Origin: JAWLHU01 sp049325315
GTDB taxonomy: Bacteria > Bacillota > Sulfobacillia > Symbiobacteriales > Symbiobacteriaceae
Length of the DNA stretch: 64,000 nucleotides
Assembly (NCBI GenBank): GCA_049325315.1
Contig: JBMONB010000224.1
Location: 1 to 64,000, forward strand
Direction: 5' to 3'
The notes beneath the pieces are model-generated. The model searched no databases, was not told the DNA's origin, and was given only the letters and a program-made list of their open reading frames with translations. The translations under genes were made by a program, and so were the position numbers. Every line of letters starts with the position of its first letter. The stretch's first letter is position 1. Shown piece after piece: positions 40,545-48,468 of the stretch.

Positions 40545-40888
40545 GCGATGAGCGGCTGCAGATCCTCAAGATGGTCGAGGAGGGGAAGGTCTCTGCCGAA
40601 GAGGCCACCAAGCTCCTCGACGCCCTGGGGAACGGCACCAAGGTGTTGAAGGGCCCCAAGGCGACCCATGTTCGGGTTCACGTAGTGGACGGGCGGAGTA
40701 TCTCGGACTTCTCCATTGGGGTCGGACTGGCCCGATGGGTCCTCTCGCTGCCGGTGATCAACCTGGAGTTCGGCAATGTCCGGCTGGATGCCGATCAACT
40801 CGTGCGGTTCATTGAGGGCGGCGCCACCGGCAAGGTGATGGAGTTCACCGAGGGGACCAAGAAGTTGGAGATCTGGCTTGATCCGTGA
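40541..40888 (+). CDS. Small protein with the shared hairpin module
   Basis: A 115-residue protein whose first 30 residues repeat the hairpin (LQILKMVEEGKVSAEEATKL). A beta-rich C-terminal domain follows (ATHVRVHVVDGRS; LPVINLEFGNVRLDADQLVRF). GTG at 40541 overlaps the previous stop by 4 bp and follows GGAGGAGGGG. It may act as an adaptor to the other hairpin-bearing proteins of the operon, by inference. Its C-terminal domain is not one I can name. Confidence 0.75.
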   Translation: MSDERLQILKMVEEGKVSAEEATKLLDALGNGTKVLKGPKATHVRVHVVDGRSISDFSIGVGLARWVLSLPVINLEFGNVRLDADQLVRFIEGGATGKVMEFTEGTKKLEIWLDP

Positions 40889-40897
40889 TCGCAATCC

Positions 40898-40922
40898 AGC
40901 CGGGGTGGTATTGCCCCGGCTT
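40898..40922 (+). terminator. Weak hairpin in the operon
   Basis: AGCCGGGG (40898-40905) pairs with CCCCGGCT (40914-40921), but no T run follows. It may attenuate transcription before the YvlD gene. Confidence 0.4.
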
Positions 40923-41003
40923 CTGCGCGCGGCGGAATGCTCGTGCCAAGAGGGAATATGAATACGGGCAGCGAAACGATCTGGTCGAGGAGGCTGGTCT
41001 GCT

Positions 41004-41381
41004 GTGCGGGTACTGCTGCGCCTGGTGCTGAACGCCCTGGCCTTGTTGGCAATCGCCTACGTCGCTCCTTCACTTGGCATTCTTCAGGGCTTTCATGTCG
41101 AGAACTTCGAGGCGGCGGCGGTCGCTGCGGTGATCCTGGCGGTTCTCAACCTGACGGTACGGCCGATCCTGAACCTGCTGGCCCTGCCGATCACCTGCCT
41201 GACCTTCGGCCTGTTCACCCTGGTGGTCAACGCCGGCATGATGCTGCTCACCAGCCGCCTGGTGAACGGGTTCTCGGTTGACGGTTTCTGGACAGCGCTC
41301 ATTGTCTCGATCATCTATGCCGTTGTCAGCGCCCTACTGAACGGCCTACTTAACAAAGACGACGATAAGAAGGATGATTAG
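41004..41381 (+). CDS. YvlD-type four-helix membrane protein (phage holin family 4)
   Basis: A 125-residue protein with four membrane helices (LRLVLNALALLAIAYVAP; VAAVILAVLNLTVRPIL; LPITCLTFGLFTLVVNAG; ALIVSIIYAVVSALLNGLL) and a charged C-terminal tail KDDDKKDD. The LNLTVRPILNLLALPIT pattern is the signature of PF04020 (B. subtilis YvlD). In Bacillus yvlD is in the yvlABCD envelope-stress operon, which also encodes a DUF4097 protein, so its presence here supports that reading. GTG at 41004 has GAGGAGG about 12 bp upstream. Confidence 0.85.
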   Translation: MRVLLRLVLNALALLAIAYVAPSLGILQGFHVENFEAAAVAAVILAVLNLTVRPILNLLALPITCLTFGLFTLVVNAGMMLLTSRLVNGFSVDGFWTALIVSIIYAVVSALLNGLLNKDDDKKDD

Positions 41382-41383
41382 CC

Positions 41384-42187
41384 ATTCCAACGATCAAGCT
41401 GGTCGGCCTCGATCTCGATGGCACGACCCTAAACGCTGAGCACCAGATCCCCGCGCGCACCCGGGCGGCGATCGCTGCCGCCCGGGCCCGCGGGGTTCAT
41501 GTGGTCCTGGTGACGGGACGCATGTACCAGTCGACCGTTCCATATGCCCGACAACTGGGCCTGGAGGGCCTGCCCATGGGCCTCTATAATGGTGCCTGCG
41601 TCAGGGAGTTCCCCTCGGGGCAGATTCTGTTTCACGAGCCCCTGTCGATCGAGACCTGCAAGAAGGTGGCGGCCTTCTGCGAGGCACGGGGGTTGCACCT
41701 GCACGCCTATGTGGATGATGAACTCTACGTTCCCAATCTGGGAGAGCGGACCCGTAAGTACATCGCGGTGGCTGGTGTGAAGGCCCACGCTGTTGGCTCG
41801 CTCTTCCTTTGGGTTTCCAAGCCGTCGACCAAGCTCCTCATTGTGGACGAGCCCGAGGTGATCGAGTCGCTCCGTCCGGAGCTGAAGGAGCTGCTGGGCC
41901 CCGCGTTCCACATTACCTCGTCGATTCCGACCTTCCTGGAGATCACCCACGAGCGGGCGACAAAGGGATTGGCGCTGGCATGGATCGCCCGGTCGCTGGG
42001 GGTTCCCCGGGAGCAGGTGATGGCGGTGGGTGATGCCTTTAATGACCTTTCGATGCTTCAGTGGGCGGGCACCAGTGTGGCCATGACCCACTCGCCGGAT
42101 GAGGTGAAGCGGGCGGCGACCTTTGTGGCCGAAGGAGGCCCCGGCTCGGGGGTGGCCTTTGCCTTGGAGCGGGTGGGGTTGGTTTAG
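41384..42187 (+). CDS. Cof-type HAD phosphatase with apparent ATT start
   Basis: A 267-residue Cof/Cap-domain HAD hydrolase: motif I GLDLDGTTLN, motif II VLVTGRM, a type C2 cap, and motif IV AVGDAFNDLSMLQWAG. Such enzymes dephosphorylate sugar phosphates or flavin precursors. The conserved N-terminus IPTIKLVGLDLDG has no ATG, GTG or TTG: the frame is closed by TGA at 41375 and the first fitting codon is ATT at 41384, with AAGGAT 10 bp upstream. The only other candidate is CTG at 41399. Homologues begin at this point with Met, so ATT is the likely start. It lies 3 bp after the YvlD stop. Confidence 0.8.
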   Translation: MPTIKLVGLDLDGTTLNAEHQIPARTRAAIAAARARGVHVVLVTGRMYQSTVPYARQLGLEGLPMGLYNGACVREFPSGQILFHEPLSIETCKKVAAFCEARGLHLHAYVDDELYVPNLGERTRKYIAVAGVKAHAVGSLFLWVSKPSTKLLIVDEPEVIESLRPELKELLGPAFHITSSIPTFLEITHERATKGLALAWIARSLGVPREQVMAVGDAFNDLSMLQWAGTSVAMTHSPDEVKRAATFVAEGGPGSGVAFALERVGLV

Positions 42188-42205
42188 CCTTTCTCCGGGC
42201 AGGTC

Positions 42206-42422
42206 GGGGTCGGTTGATTCCGCCGCCACTGGCACCGCCGACTTGGGCGTTACACGTACGGGCTGCGATTTCAGCCGGGGCCGGTCGAATGCCGTCCTGG
42301 CTGCGACCGGCCCCTCTTGGGGCTCGTCGGCGGCTCAGCCGCCTCCTCGTCTGGGGCGGCTGAAATCGAATCCCTCGGCGGGGGTCGGCGGTGAAAATGT
42401 GTCGGCTCCACCAACCGACCCC
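42206..42422. other. Large nested inverted-repeat element, unidentified
   Basis: The 312-bp gap between the Cof and pepF genes contains no gene but a nested set of perfect inverted repeats: 42206-42216 with 42412-42422 (11 bp), 42233-42242 with 42384-42393 (10 bp), 42266-42277 with 42357-42368 (12 bp) and an inner 42277-42287 with 42304-42314 (11 bp). A GGCGGCTCAGCCGCC hairpin sits at about 42329-42343. Together they fold into a branched structure of about 217 nt. It could be a structured RNA or a DNA element. No T run follows, so it is not a simple terminator. Confidence 0.65.
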
Positions 42423-42499
42423 TCCCGGTCTAGTTCTGGACTGGCCTACACCTCACGCTCCTGGGCGGCTTATCTTTCTTTCTTTTAGGGGGAGTTGTT

Positions 42500-44335
42500 T
42501 TGGCTACTAAGCCTGCTCGAGTTAATGTGCCGGTGTCAGAGACCTGGCGGTTGGAGGATATTTTTGCTACGCCGGAGGACTGGGCGTTGGAGGTTTCGGC
42601 ACTTGGGGCTGACCTGGAATCCCTTCGTCAGTACCGGGGGCGGCTCCACACGGGGGCTTCCGTGCTTTTGGCCTGCCTGGACCTGGAGGAGAAGCTGCAG
42701 GAGCGGTTGGACCGGGTTTATAGCTATGCGAATCTGAATCTGGCTACCGACGGGGCCAACCCCTCTCACCAGGCGGCTGCGGGGCGGGTTCAGCCGCTCA
42801 TGGTTCAGGCGGCGGGGCACTGGGCGGCGATTCAGTCGGAGCTGCTCTTGCTGCCGGATGGCTATTTGGAGCAGTGCCTGGCTTCGTTGCCTGGGCTGGA
42901 GGGCCACCGGGGGCTGATTATGGACGTTTTGTCGGACAAGCCTTATGCGCTTTCGCCTGAGGCGGAGAAGGCTGTGGCGGCGCTGGGCGATGGGCTGGCT
43001 CTGCCCTATCGGATTTTTCAGCGTGGGACTACGGCGGACATGACGTTTGACGCCGTGCAGAGCGGTTCGGGGGAGACGGAGAGCGTTACCATTGGGGGCT
43101 TCCTTATGCACACAGAGTTGTCGCCGGACACCGCGCTGCGGCGGCGCTCCTGGGAATCTCTCGGGAAGGGGCTCTCGGGGTACCAGAATATTATGGCGGA
43201 GAGTCTGGGCACGTTTATTCGGAACAACGTGGCTTTGAGCCGGCTTCGGAAGTATGACAACGTGTTTCACATGCTGCTGAATGCTCGTCCTTCTGGGCCG
43301 CGGATGTTTACGGGGTCCGATTCGGTGCCGGTCAGCATCTTTGAGCAGGTGTTGGACACGATTCTGACTGAGCTGGCCCCGGTTATGCGGCGCTATGCCC
43401 GGCTGCGCAAGCAGGTGCTGGGGCTGGACAAGCTGCTGCTTTGCGACCTGCAGGCGGCGCTGCCGGCAGGGGTGGAGCCCCGGCTTAGCTACGAGCAGGG
43501 CGCGGATTGGATTCGGGCTTCGACCGCTGTTCTGGGGGCGGAGTACCAGGAGCTGATCAACCAGGCGTTCGACGACCGGTGGATCGACCGGGCCGATAAC
43601 GCCGGGCGGATTGGTGGCGCTTTCTGCAACCCGGTCTCGGGGACTCACCCCTTTGTCTTCTCCACCTGGACGGGGGGGTTCAGGGCACTGTTTATTCTGG
43701 CGCACGAGCTGGGGCATGCGGGTCACACGGCTCTCTCCCAGCGTTATCAGCGGCTGAACGACAACCGGCACGCTACCTTCTTCATCGAGACGCCATCTAC
43801 CCTGAACGAACTGCTTCTGGCCCGGTATATCCGCAACCAGTCGGAGGATCTGAATATCCACCGGCGTGTGATCATGTCGCTCCTGGCTACCTACCACCAC
43901 AACTTCGTCACCCACCTGCTGGAGGCGGAGCTGCTGCGGCGGCTCTACCGGAAGGCGGAGGCCGGTGAGCCGTTGACCGCCAAGGTCTTCGGCGATGAGA
44001 CGGTGGCGATGCTTGGCTCCTTCTGGGGCGATGAGGTGGAGTTGGATGAGATCGCCCGGCTCAACTGGATGCGCCAGCCCCACTACTACAGCGGGCTCTA
44101 CCCCTACACCTACTCCGTTGGCCTTGCCGGCGCGACCGTGATCGCCGGTGCGATCGAGCGGGAGGGGGAAGCGGTGGTGGAACGGTACCTGGAGGTGCTC
44201 AAGGCAGGCAGCACCCGGAAGCCGTTAGACCTTTTCCGCATGATGGGGATCGACATGACCAGCCCGGAGCCGCTTCGCCTGGCGGTCTCGTATGTGGGCA
44301 GCCTGGTGGCGGACCTGGAGGCAACCTACCGGTAA
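42500..44335 (+). CDS. pepF: Oligoendopeptidase F-like M3 metallopeptidase
   Basis: A 611-residue M3B-family zinc peptidase. The active-site motif is ILAHELGHAGHTALS (HExxH-type), with the downstream Glu in FIETPSTLNELLL. An N-terminal PepF domain (WRLEDIFATPEDWALEVSAL) precedes it. These cytosolic enzymes cut short peptides. TTG at 42500 follows AGGGGGAG. Codon use changes along the gene: the first two thirds favour T- and G-ending codons, the last third C-ending codons like the neighbours. This may mark recombination with a diverged homologue. Confidence 0.92.
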   Translation: MATKPARVNVPVSETWRLEDIFATPEDWALEVSALGADLESLRQYRGRLHTGASVLLACLDLEEKLQERLDRVYSYANLNLATDGANPSHQAAAGRVQPLMVQAAGHWAAIQSELLLLPDGYLEQCLASLPGLEGHRGLIMDVLSDKPYALSPEAEKAVAALGDGLALPYRIFQRGTTADMTFDAVQSGSGETESVTIGGFLMHTELSPDTALRRRSWESLGKGLSGYQNIMAESLGTFIRNNVALSRLRKYDNVFHMLLNARPSGPRMFTGSDSVPVSIFEQVLDTILTELAPVMRRYARLRKQVLGLDKLLLCDLQAALPAGVEPRLSYEQGADWIRASTAVLGAEYQELINQAFDDRWIDRADNAGRIGGAFCNPVSGTHPFVFSTWTGGFRALFILAHELGHAGHTALSQRYQRLNDNRHATFFIETPSTLNELLLARYIRNQSEDLNIHRRVIMSLLATYHHNFVTHLLEAELLRRLYRKAEAGEPLTAKVFGDETVAMLGSFWGDEVELDEIARLNWMRQPHYYSGLYPYTYSVGLAGATVIAGAIEREGEAVVERYLEVLKAGSTRKPLDLFRMMGIDMTSPEPLRLAVSYVGSLVADLEATYR

Positions 44336-44340
44336 CAGCA

Positions 44341-44381
44341 AGGGGACGCAGGCAGCACGCCTGCGTCCCCTGTGTCGCTTT
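44341..44381 (+). terminator. Terminator after pepF
   Basis: A 13-bp perfect stem (44341-44353 with 44359-44371), loop of 5 nt, followed by TGTGTCGCTTT. It lies between convergent genes. Confidence 0.75.
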
Positions 44382-44385
44382 GGGG

Positions 44386-44862
44386 CTAGAAACCCTTGCC
44401 GCCCATCTGCGGCATCACGGTGGTGGGGGTCATCCCCATCCCCTTGCCATACGTACCAAATCCGGTGTCCTTTTGGTAGGGGGTCAGGGTAGGGCCGTAA
44501 GGCATGGCGCCCTTGCCGGAGGGCTGCATGCCAGCTCCCCAGGGCTGCATGCAAGCTCCCCAGGGCTGCATGCCGGCTCCCCAGGGCTGCGTGCCCTTCC
44601 CCCAGGGCTGCATGAGCTGACCGGCACCAAAAGCGCCGGTGTGATAGGGCTCCACTGCCTCGCCCGGGTGCCCCCGTAGCAGTTGGGCCTCCTCGACTTC
44701 CACCCGGCGGATGGCCTGGGTGGGGGAGACACCGGATCCGACCAGAGCGGCCATCAGGGCGACCTCACGCAGCGTATGTTCGAGATTGGCACCCTCTACA
44801 GACATCTCACGCATTCCGTGTGCCACCAGTGGCTCAACGGCGCGCAGGAAACGATGCGGCAT
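44386..44862 (-). CDS. Repeat protein with MQPWGAG units
   Basis: A 158-residue protein. The N-terminal 65 residues form a helical region (FLRAVEPLVAHGMREMSVEG; HTLREVALMAALVG). The C-terminal part is low-complexity: five seven-residue units (MQPWGAG, TQPWGAG, MQPSGKG) and then Gly/Tyr/Met-rich sequence ending GGKGF. I place the start at ATG 44862, after GGAGGTG; earlier ATGs lack a ribosome site. The composition is like the protein at 22338. A structural or spore-coat role is a compositional guess only. Confidence 0.7.
   Translation of the reverse strand: MPHRFLRAVEPLVAHGMREMSVEGANLEHTLREVALMAALVGSGVSPTQAIRRVEVEEAQLLRGHPGEAVEPYHTGAFGAGQLMQPWGKGTQPWGAGMQPWGACMQPWGAGMQPSGKGAMPYGPTLTPYQKDTGFGTYGKGMGMTPTTVMPQMGGKGF
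44521..44615. repeat. 21-bp tandem repeats in the MQPWGAG gene
   Basis: Four to five copies of a 21-bp unit with core CAGGGCTGCATG encode the seven-residue repeat of the gene. Divergence is low. It is not CRISPR: there are no unique spacers. Confidence 0.85.
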
Positions 44863-44922
44863 GGTTTCAGACACCTCCGCTTCATCGTATGCGCCGCTGG
44901 TAACCATCGGTGACATAAAGGG

Positions 44923-47646
44923 TCAGGCTTCGACCCTGCCGATGGGCCGGACCTGGCCGCTGTCACCATCTACATGAAGCGGCTGCCCTTCCTGAAAGGC
45001 GGCCATGGCCCCGGCCACGTTGACCACGGCGGGAATTCCATACTCGCGTGCCACAATGGCCCCGTGGGAGAGGTAGCCGCCTACCTCCATCACCACGGCG
45101 GCGGCCCGCAGGAAGAGGGGGGTCCAGGCGGGGTCGGTGGATGGCGCCACCAGCACGTCACCCTTCTTGAGCCGGTGGCCCTCGCCGGGGTGGCGGATCA
45201 GTCGGGCCGGGCCCTCGGCCTGGCCGCTGGAGACGGCTACGCCCTGTAACTCGCCATCGCGGCCCATGGGGCGGAGGCGCTGGGTATCACCCGGAGCGAC
45301 TCGCTGGAACCCTTCCTCATGCCGCCCGGCCCGCAGGTTGACCACCGCCCGGTCGCCCATGAGCACATCGGGGGCGGGGAGCGACTCCCACTCGGCCCGC
45401 TGCTCGATACGGTGAGCGATGGTCTCCCGGATGCCGGTTCCATCCCACTGCTGCGAAAGCAGGGTGGCCAGCTCGTCGCCGGTCAGGAAGAAGACGTGCT
45501 CAGGGGCCTGGAGAATCCCCTTCTGGTGCAGCTTGTTGCCAATGGAGAGGGCGGTCAGCCGAGCGGGGCGGACCAGGCGCACCAGTGCCGACTTGGCGCC
45601 CTCGCGCAGCCGCATCGCCTCCCGAGCCTTGCCCAGCAGGTAGCGATAGAGGGGGTAGACAGGGGAGAGGCGAAGGGTAGCCCGTACCTCCCGCTCCGCT
45701 GCCTCCCGCTTCTGCCGGGAGGCTTCACGGGGGTCCCGGGCCGGGAGCCCTTCCCGCAGGTGGCCCCGGATGGTCTCCAGGACAAAGGCGGGGTCCTCGG
45801 ACCAGCGCGGGTTCATGATCTCCATCTCGTAGACGCCCCGGTGGCCGAACTCCTTGAAGAACTGCTCCAGCGCAGCGCCCGTCTTCGTGCCCCGCAGGCT
45901 CTGCCGCCAGGGGGTGAGGTCGCCGCCCTGCAGGAAGAAGGTGCGTGCTGCCTCCTCGCTCTCCGCGAGCCGGGCAATGTCGATCAGGCGGTAGCCGACC
46001 TCGGCGGAGGTAATGTCGTGGGAGCCGGCCAAGAGCGCCGAGGTGAGGGTAAGTCCCCGCCCGGGGAAGCGCCGCTCCAGAAGCTGCGCCAGGCGGGCCG
46101 ACCAGAGGCCGCCCACGTTGTGGATCATGGTCAGGGGGAGAAACTCCCGCCGCTGCTTCTCCACCTCCCAGAGCCGGTGGAGTAGTTCCAACTCGTGCGC
46201 TCGGGCCGGCAGTGGGCGCTGCTCGAACTCGGCGCACCAGTCCCAGACCCGCTTGAACGACTGGTCTGCGGTCTTGGCAGCCCTGCGCAGGACCAGGCCC
46301 ATCTTTGAGAGCCGCTTGAGGCGCTCCCGCCCGGTGGCGCTCAGCAGCGTGGGTGGCTTCGGGACCTGAATCTCGGGCTGGTGCCCGCCCAGTGCCCGGT
46401 TGGTCTCGGCAGGGAGCCATCCGAAGGCGTCATAGGCGGCCCACTGGAGGGCGGAGAGGTTCATGTAGATCCGCCCGTTGTGCTGGCGGCTCCAGGTGAG
46501 CCCCTCGGGAAACTCATAGCCGCCCCGCCAAAATATCTGGCGGAGCAGGACTTCAACGGTCAGCGAGTTGAACCACCATCCCAGCGGTGACTGCACGCCG
46601 GGGAAGGCGTCCTTCAGATTGGCGTTGGACCAGATCGTCGCCTGGCCCGCCAGTTCGGGGAAGGTGGCCTCCGGCAGGGCCGTAATCGGGCGAGACTGGG
46701 TCACGTAGAGGTACCAGCCATCGTGGCACCACTCCACGTCCTGGGGTTGGTGGCCCTCACCCAGGGTGTCCTGCACCCGGCGGACGACCCGGCTCAACTC
46801 CTCGAGCTGGGGTTTGGCCAGCACCGGCTCCGACCGCTCGGCGTAGCCGACCCCCTCGGTCACGGTGCCGCCGTCGATTCCAGGGCGCACGGCATGGTGC
46901 TTGTAGCCGATGCGGCCGCCCACCAGCTTGACCGGCCCGGCGTGGTCGATGTGCAGGTGGTACTCGTCTGCCTCGACCGAGCCGGCAACCACCGCCTCGC
47001 CCAGACCGAAGGAGGCGTTGACCACCACCCGGTCTCGCCGCCCGGTCACCGGGTCGGCTGTGAAGGCAATGCCCGAGTAGAGGGCAGAGATCAGCTTCTG
47101 CACCACCAGTGCCGCCCCGACCTGCTCGTCGGTGAGACCCATCTTGCGCCGGTAGGAGAGGGCGGTCGGGGTCCAGAGCGAGGCGTAGCAGCCGCGAATC
47201 GCACCGGCCAGCGGTTGCTCGCCGGTCACGTTCAGGAATGACCGGTGAATGCCGGCAAAGGAGGCGCCGGCCGAGTCCTCCGCCGTGGCAGATGAGCGAA
47301 CCGCCAGCGGCTCATGGGCCTCCACCCCGGCCTCTGCCAGCACGGTGCGCAGCGATTCCAGCAGGCCCTCGGGCAGCCGGCCGCTTTCGATGCGCTCCCG
47401 TATCCGGGCCAGCCGAGCTTCCGTCTCCTCTGTAGTGGCCTCCTCCGCACTCAGCGGTGCGAGCGCTTCAATCTGGGCGCTCAGGTCATTAAGCCGGAGG
47501 AAGTCGGTGTAGGCTTGAACCGAGATCACGCATCCGGGTGGAATGCGGAAGCCGAAGTGAGCGAGGCGCCCCAGGTTCCATCCCTTCCCGCCGACCACGG
47601 CGGGACCGGCGGCCATCGCTTTGTCGAAAGGCAAGATATAGGTCAC
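44923..47646 (-). CDS. PEP-synthase / rifampin-phosphotransferase-like dikinase
   Basis: A 907-residue three-domain enzyme. The N-terminal ATP-grasp domain has VGGKGWNLGRL and VRSSATAEDSAGASFAGIH. A long central helical domain follows. The C-terminal swivelling domain has the phosphorylated His in GGYLSHGAIVAREYGIPAVV. The order ATP domain, helical domain, His domain and the length match PEP synthase-related enzymes such as rifampin phosphotransferase better than pyruvate phosphate dikinase, which carries a C-terminal TIM barrel that is absent here. It may phosphorylate a small molecule or drug; the substrate is unknown. GTG at 47646 follows AAGGAGG. Confidence 0.82.
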   Translation of the reverse strand: MTYILPFDKAMAAGPAVVGGKGWNLGRLAHFGFRIPPGCVISVQAYTDFLRLNDLSAQIEALAPLSAEEATTEETEARLARIRERIESGRLPEGLLESLRTVLAEAGVEAHEPLAVRSSATAEDSAGASFAGIHRSFLNVTGEQPLAGAIRGCYASLWTPTALSYRRKMGLTDEQVGAALVVQKLISALYSGIAFTADPVTGRRDRVVVNASFGLGEAVVAGSVEADEYHLHIDHAGPVKLVGGRIGYKHHAVRPGIDGGTVTEGVGYAERSEPVLAKPQLEELSRVVRRVQDTLGEGHQPQDVEWCHDGWYLYVTQSRPITALPEATFPELAGQATIWSNANLKDAFPGVQSPLGWWFNSLTVEVLLRQIFWRGGYEFPEGLTWSRQHNGRIYMNLSALQWAAYDAFGWLPAETNRALGGHQPEIQVPKPPTLLSATGRERLKRLSKMGLVLRRAAKTADQSFKRVWDWCAEFEQRPLPARAHELELLHRLWEVEKQRREFLPLTMIHNVGGLWSARLAQLLERRFPGRGLTLTSALLAGSHDITSAEVGYRLIDIARLAESEEAARTFFLQGGDLTPWRQSLRGTKTGAALEQFFKEFGHRGVYEMEIMNPRWSEDPAFVLETIRGHLREGLPARDPREASRQKREAAEREVRATLRLSPVYPLYRYLLGKAREAMRLREGAKSALVRLVRPARLTALSIGNKLHQKGILQAPEHVFFLTGDELATLLSQQWDGTGIRETIAHRIEQRAEWESLPAPDVLMGDRAVVNLRAGRHEEGFQRVAPGDTQRLRPMGRDGELQGVAVSSGQAEGPARLIRHPGEGHRLKKGDVLVAPSTDPAWTPLFLRAAAVVMEVGGYLSHGAIVAREYGIPAVVNVAGAMAAFQEGQPLHVDGDSGQVRPIGRVEA

Positions 47647-47697
47647 AGTGGTATCCTCCTTGAGCCCATCATAACCGATTGGTGTGATGAACTGCAC

Positions 47698-48150
47698 ATG
47701 ACAGTAAGGAATGTTTACTATACCCTGGTGCAGATTGCCTACGATCTCTTCCTGAAGCTGAACCCCCGGAAGGTCGGGGCGCATGCCGTTATTCTCGACG
47801 AGTCGGGGCGAATACTGGTGCTTCGCTCCCGCTACGCCGACGCCTGGATGCTTCCCGGCGGCGGACTCGATGCCCGCGAACACATCGACGAGGGCGTGAA
47901 GCGGGAATGCCGGGAGGAGTTGGGCGTCCCCGTCGAAGTCGAGGGGCTGACCGGCATGTACTACCATGAGGGCTCCTCGGCCTATGTGGCGGTCTTCCGC
48001 TGCCGCCTGGCCGGCGGCGAGGTCCGGCTCTCGCACGAGCACGCCGAGTACCGGTGGCTCGAGCCCGACCAGCTTAACGACCGGGTCCGCCCGATGGTGG
48101 AGGATGCGCTCCGCTTCACCGGAACGACCACGGTGCGGCGAATTCCGTAG
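47698..48150 (+). CDS. NUDIX hydrolase
   Basis: A 150-residue NUDIX protein. The NUDIX box reads GGLDAREHIDEGVKRECREE followed by LGV, fitting GX5EX7REUXEEXGU. The N-terminus includes GAHAVILDESGRILVLRSRY and WMLPGGG. These enzymes hydrolyse nucleoside diphosphates linked to another moiety, often as house-cleaning. ATG at 47698 is not preceded by a strong ribosome site. It is divergent from the dikinase gene, with only 51 bp between the starts, so the two promoters overlap. Confidence 0.85.
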   Translation: MTVRNVYYTLVQIAYDLFLKLNPRKVGAHAVILDESGRILVLRSRYADAWMLPGGGLDAREHIDEGVKRECREELGVPVEVEGLTGMYYHEGSSAYVAVFRCRLAGGEVRLSHEHAEYRWLEPDQLNDRVRPMVEDALRFTGTTTVRRIP

Positions 48151-48164
48151 TGTGGGGGTAGGTT

Positions 48165-48395
48165 ATGCGCTATCGTCTGGTGGCCACCGATGGAGGAGGC
48201 GCTGCGAAAGGCGGGGTTAGACCAGCACCTATTGGCGATGACGAGAACGATATCCCCTTCCTGTCGGCGGCGGGTCTGGGCATCGCCATGGGAAATGCGG
48301 TGGATGAGGTCAAGGCCGTAGCCGGCGCGGTCACCGGATCGAATACGGCCGATGGCTGGGCGACGGCAATGGAGCGGTTTGTCTTCGCCGGATAG
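48165..48395 (+). pseudogene. Collapsed Cof-type HAD phosphatase gene
   Basis: A 76-codon frame that keeps only the two ends of a Cof-type HAD gene. The start MRYRLVATDGG matches the motif I end (normally LVATDLDGTLL). After about 14 unrelated residues it continues with the C-terminal motif IV, IGDDENDIPFLSAAGLGIAM and GNAVDEVKAVAGAVTGSNTA. Roughly 190 residues of a normal Cof protein are missing. The motif I Asp-x-Asp pair is damaged, so the product cannot be an active phosphatase. It reads through without a stop, so a short protein may still be made. Confidence 0.75.
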
Positions 48396-48468
48396 CTCCA
48401 TCGCAGAAAGACAAAAATATTTTGTGAGACCGAACATTCCTTCTCTATGCAAGGTGAGAGGGACGTGC

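Noticed and set aside
44521..44615. CRISPR-like array
   Set aside because: The repeats are contiguous 21-bp coding units with no spacers; they encode MQPWGAG.
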